From Shinella pollutisoli (lineage in GTDB: Bacteria; Pseudomonadota; Alphaproteobacteria; Rhizobiales; Rhizobiaceae), in the NCBI RefSeq assembly GCF_024609765.1, contig NZ_JANFDG010000010.1, positions 1 through 64,000 of the forward strand: 64,000 bases of DNA. Reading direction: 5' to 3'. Positions 61,250 through 64,000 of this stretch are shown piece by piece. The position numbers and the translations under genes were made by a program. The notes below the pieces were generated by a model that made no database searches, had not been told where the DNA came from, and saw nothing but the letters and a program-made list of their open reading frames with translations. Position 1 is the stretch's first letter; the number at the start of each line of letters is the position of its first letter.

Positions 61250-63417
61250 CGAACGGTCTCCCGCTTCGCCGGGCCCCTCATGCTGCGCAGGAAATAGAGG
61301 AGGCCGCGGCTCGTCTGATAGGCCGCGACGCCGAGGAACCACAGCGAGCCGCGCGTCAGGCCCGGGTTCGAGCGCCGCGAGATCTGGAAGTCGCTCCACT
61401 GGTTGGAATTGGCGAAGATGAGGTCGGCGACCAGCGAATGGTGCCGCGCCTCGGCGGGCATGAAGCGGCAGCCGATCGCCAGGATGTTGCCGAGGTTCTC
61501 GGTGTTGCGGATCTCGACCGGCAGGGTCTCCTCCTTTTCCCGGCCGTAGGGCGTGAAGCGCAGGAAGGCGGTCTCCCCGCGCGCGGGGTCGGCGTCGACG
61601 CCGAAGACCTGGAGCCGCGCGCCGTGCGCGGAGACGTTCTCCAGCGTCGCCGGATGATCCTCGCCGCCGAGGTTGAAGGTGCAGCGGCGCTTGACGGCGA
61701 CGCGGCGGCTCGCCGCCCGCTCGCTGCGCTCCGACACGACGCCGAGCGCGCAGCCGGCGATGATGAGGTTGAAGAGGTTCCAGCCGCCGACGACGAAGGT
61801 GACGTCGGCCTTGTAGGGCTCGGAATGGAATCGGTAGATGCTCATCAGGAAGGCGACGAACAGCACGGCGAAGATGACGAAGAACGGCCGGCTGAGCTCG
61901 GAGAGCCGCGCCACGCTGATCGACTCGTCCTTCGCCGTCACCTTGAAGGTCGGCTTCGCCGGATTGAGCATCACCGAGACCACGGCCGGCAGCAGGTGCA
62001 CGGTCTGCACATATTCGTAGAGCTCAGAGATCCACGGCCAGCGGAAGGAGCCGTAGAGGTAGTTCTGCATCATCAGGTTCACCACCATGTAGGCGAGCGT
62101 GTAGGCCAGGAACTCGCCGCCCGAGGCCATGAAGATCTGCAGGTCGAAGAACAGGTAGAAGAGCGGCGCGACGAGGAAGATCGTGCGCGGGAAGGGAAAC
62201 AGCCAGAACAGCGTCGACGACATGTAGCTGAGGCGCTGCGGCAGCGACAGGCCGCGCTTGAAGAGCGGGAAGTGGAAGCGCATGATCTGCATCATCCCCT
62301 GCGCCCAGCGGCTGCGCTGGCCGATGAAGCTGGCGAAGGTGGCCGGCTGCAGGCCGGCGATCAGCGGCTTGTCCACGTAGACGCTGTTCCAGCCGCGCGC
62401 GTGCAGCGCGAGCGCCGTCTCGCAGTCCTCGGTGATCGAGCGCCCGCTGAAGCCGCCCGCCTCGGCGAGCGCGCTGCGCCTGAGCACCGCGGCCGAGCCG
62501 CAGAAGAAGGCGGCGTTCCACTTGTCGAGGCCGCGCTGGATGATGCCGTAGAACATCTCGTTCTCGCTCGGCATCTTCTCGAAGGTCCTGAGGTTGCGTT
62601 CCAGGGGATCGGGATTGAGGAAGAAGTGCGGCGTCTGCACGAGGAAGAGCTTGGGGTCGTCGGCGAAATGGCCGACGGTCTCGCGCAGGAAGGCGCGTGC
62701 GGGCGCATGGTCGGCGTCGAAGACGGCGACGAGCTCGCCGCGCGAATGCTGCAGTCCGTTGTTGAGGTTGCCGGCCTTGGCGCTCTCGTTCCGCGCCCGC
62801 GTCAGGTAGTTGACGCCGAGATCGCGGCAGAGCGCCTGCAGCTCGCGGTGCCGGGCCTCCGCCATCTGCGCCTCGAGCACGGATGCGGCGTTGCGCTTCT
62901 GCTCGGTGCCGCCGTCGTCGAGGAGCCAGACGGTCAGCCGGTCGGCCGGATAGTCCATCCCCTTGGCGGCGGCGAGCGTGTTGGCGAGCAGGCCGATCTC
63001 CTCGTTGTAGCTTGGCACGAAGACGTCGACGGTGGGCAGCCTCTCCTCCTTCGCGGTGCGGCTCCTGCGCGGCGAAAGCGGCATCGCCACCACGAAGAGG
63101 CTGAGCGCCAGCATCATCACGCTGTACATCTCGGCGAGATAGAGCAGGAAGCCCGGGATGAAGTTCTCGAGCTGGTTGACCGGCGGCAGGGTGCTCGTCG
63201 TGCGCCAGTAGACGTAGCGCAGCACGACGGCGGTGCCGAAGGCGAGCGCGATCAGCCGCCAGATGCCCTCCGCCCGGATCACCTTGATCGCCGCCATCAG
63301 CGTCACGACGGCGATGCTGGCGACGAGCTGCGTCTGGAGATTGATCGGCAGCGTGATGACCAGAAGCACCAGCGCGGCCACGAGCGCCCAGACGATGATC
63401 GTACCGATATGTCCCAT
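61246..63417 (-). CDS. bcsA: cellulose synthase catalytic subunit (UDP-forming) with PilZ domain
   Basis: This 723-aa protein starts at 63417 (MGHIGTIIVWALVAALVLLVITLP), with GAAGGA upstream. GT2 catalytic motifs are DVFVPSYNEEIGLL, DDGG, VFDADHAPA, TEDCETAL and QRSRWAQGMMQIM, among about eight membrane helices. The C-terminal PilZ domain has RRVAVKRR and NVSAHG, so it should bind cyclic di-GMP. Arg spacing is R-x4-R rather than the usual R-x3-R. It polymerises glucose from UDP-glucose. It is coupled by a four-base overlap to bcsB. Confidence 0.93.
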   Translation of the reverse strand: MGHIGTIIVWALVAALVLLVITLPINLQTQLVASIAVVTLMAAIKVIRAEGIWRLIALAFGTAVVLRYVYWRTTSTLPPVNQLENFIPGFLLYLAEMYSVMMLALSLFVVAMPLSPRRSRTAKEERLPTVDVFVPSYNEEIGLLANTLAAAKGMDYPADRLTVWLLDDGGTEQKRNAASVLEAQMAEARHRELQALCRDLGVNYLTRARNESAKAGNLNNGLQHSRGELVAVFDADHAPARAFLRETVGHFADDPKLFLVQTPHFFLNPDPLERNLRTFEKMPSENEMFYGIIQRGLDKWNAAFFCGSAAVLRRSALAEAGGFSGRSITEDCETALALHARGWNSVYVDKPLIAGLQPATFASFIGQRSRWAQGMMQIMRFHFPLFKRGLSLPQRLSYMSSTLFWLFPFPRTIFLVAPLFYLFFDLQIFMASGGEFLAYTLAYMVVNLMMQNYLYGSFRWPWISELYEYVQTVHLLPAVVSVMLNPAKPTFKVTAKDESISVARLSELSRPFFVIFAVLFVAFLMSIYRFHSEPYKADVTFVVGGWNLFNLIIAGCALGVVSERSERAASRRVAVKRRCTFNLGGEDHPATLENVSAHGARLQVFGVDADPARGETAFLRFTPYGREKEETLPVEIRNTENLGNILAIGCRFMPAEARHHSLVADLIFANSNQWSDFQISRRSNPGLTRGSLWFLGVAAYQTSRGLLYFLRSMRGPAKRETVR

Positions 63418-63492
63418 TCGCTGTCCTTCGCCGCTGTCTCGCACCTCCGGCGGGACCCTAAGACCGATTGCGTTAACGAAGCATGAGGCGCG

Positions 63493-64000
63493 CTAGTCGC
63501 AGGTCGCCGCGCCGGCGGCGTCCGCCACGCACACCGGCGAGGGGACGACGACGGCCTCGCCCGACACCGAACCGGACGGCGAGGGCACGAGTATGGCGTC
63601 TTCCGCGGTCTGCCGGCGCTGCGTCGTCCTTCCGGTTTCCTGCCGGATGCGCTCCGGCGTGGCCGTAACCCGGCGCGGCCGCACCGCCCCGTCCTCGAGC
63701 GGAACGGCGAGCGGCTCGCCGCCGCCGACCTCGCCGACGCCGGGCGGCGTGCCGTAGGGATTCCAGACCGCGCCGGAAAAACCGCCGACGATCGTGAAGC
63801 CGTACATCTGCTGCACCAGGTCCTTTTCCGACGCGCCGGCCTGGCAGGCGCGCAGCCGTACCTGAATCATGCCCTGGTTGCCGCGGATGTCGCGGTCCGC
63901 ATTGTCGGAGCGGATCTGCTGCCAGCCGTAGAGGCAGCCGTCGCCGCCCGCACCCGCGCCGTAGGCATAGCCGAAGGGGCCGTAGTTGTTGCGCACGAAA
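63493..64000 (-). CDS. bcsN: cellulose biosynthesis protein BcsN (5'-partial)
   Basis: The minus-strand frame remains open at the right edge. The first start codon seen, GTG at 63996, is not the true start (upstream codon Phe). The visible 169 residues (NNYGPFGYAYGAGAGGDGCLYGWQQIRSDNADRD, QVRLRACQAGASEKDLVQQMYGFTIVGGFSGAVWNPYGTPP) match rhizobial BcsN, an outer-membrane-associated cellulose accessory protein. It is encoded 76 bases upstream of bcsA, the normal rhizobial order bcsN-bcsA-bcsB. The C-terminus is Thr/Arg/Pro-rich. Confidence 0.85.
   Translation of the reverse strand, partial: FVRNNYGPFGYAYGAGAGGDGCLYGWQQIRSDNADRDIRGNQGMIQVRLRACQAGASEKDLVQQMYGFTIVGGFSGAVWNPYGTPPGVGEVGGGEPLAVPLEDGAVRPRRVTATPERIRQETGRTTQRRQTAEDAILVPSPSGSVSGEAVVVPSPVCVADAAGAATCD

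Overview
The window is GC-rich, densely coded chromosomal DNA from an alphaproteobacterium. Gene content points to Rhizobiaceae: a PodJ-type polar organiser, BcsN beside BcsA and BcsB, DUF6460, DUF2934 and DUF952 proteins, a PdeM/DEXH ligase-associated repair pair, and dispersed RIME-like intergenic palindromes. Genus is not decidable by eye; Shinella, Ensifer and Rhizobium are all plausible.

Layout. Positions 1-5498 are the right end of a prophage: a tail module (first gene cut by the window edge), then a lysis cassette of endolysin, LLH-type holin and a second small membrane protein. It ends at a 3' fragment of a tRNA-Gly gene, the likely attR. Next come an SGNH-like protein, a large membrane glycosyltransferase, a periplasmic binding protein, an S24 repressor-like regulator and two EamA transporters. 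Positions 12222-15217 hold a three-gene phosphorelay: CHASE3 kinase, single-domain receiver, and receiver-HWE kinase. Positions 15236-21313 (minus strand) hold a fatty-acid beta-oxidation block of acyl-CoA dehydrogenase, thiolase and FadJ-type multifunctional enzyme. A MazEF-type toxin-antitoxin pair with its own palindromic operator sits inside this block.

podJ (21665-25360) follows. Then come a TSUP/TIGR02186 membrane pair, an Rnk-type regulator, an HxlR regulator divergent from a DHFR-family reductase, pdeM plus helicase, YitT, a TPR-methyltransferase, DUF6460, a CAP lipoprotein, a MATE transporter, DUF2934, and pyrD with DUF952. A LuxR-type response regulator faces a 1166-aa sodium:solute-symporter/hybrid histidine kinase, and mscL follows.

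Positions 43931-52991 form an arginine/guanidino-compound locus. One arm is a TPP decarboxylase (AruI-like) and an aminotransferase (AruH-like) with a TetR regulator and an amidinotransferase. The divergent arm is a polar amino-acid ABC transporter ending in an M20 amidohydrolase. After a degenerate transglutaminase-like protein, chorismate mutase, galE and another aminotransferase, the right end is a minus-strand cellulose operon. In transcription order it is bcsN (cut by the edge), bcsA, bcsB and a large TPR protein, with no visible bcsZ endoglucanase or BcsC beta-barrel.

Most gene pairs in operons overlap by 1-4 bases. Several convergent gene ends share perfect hairpins.
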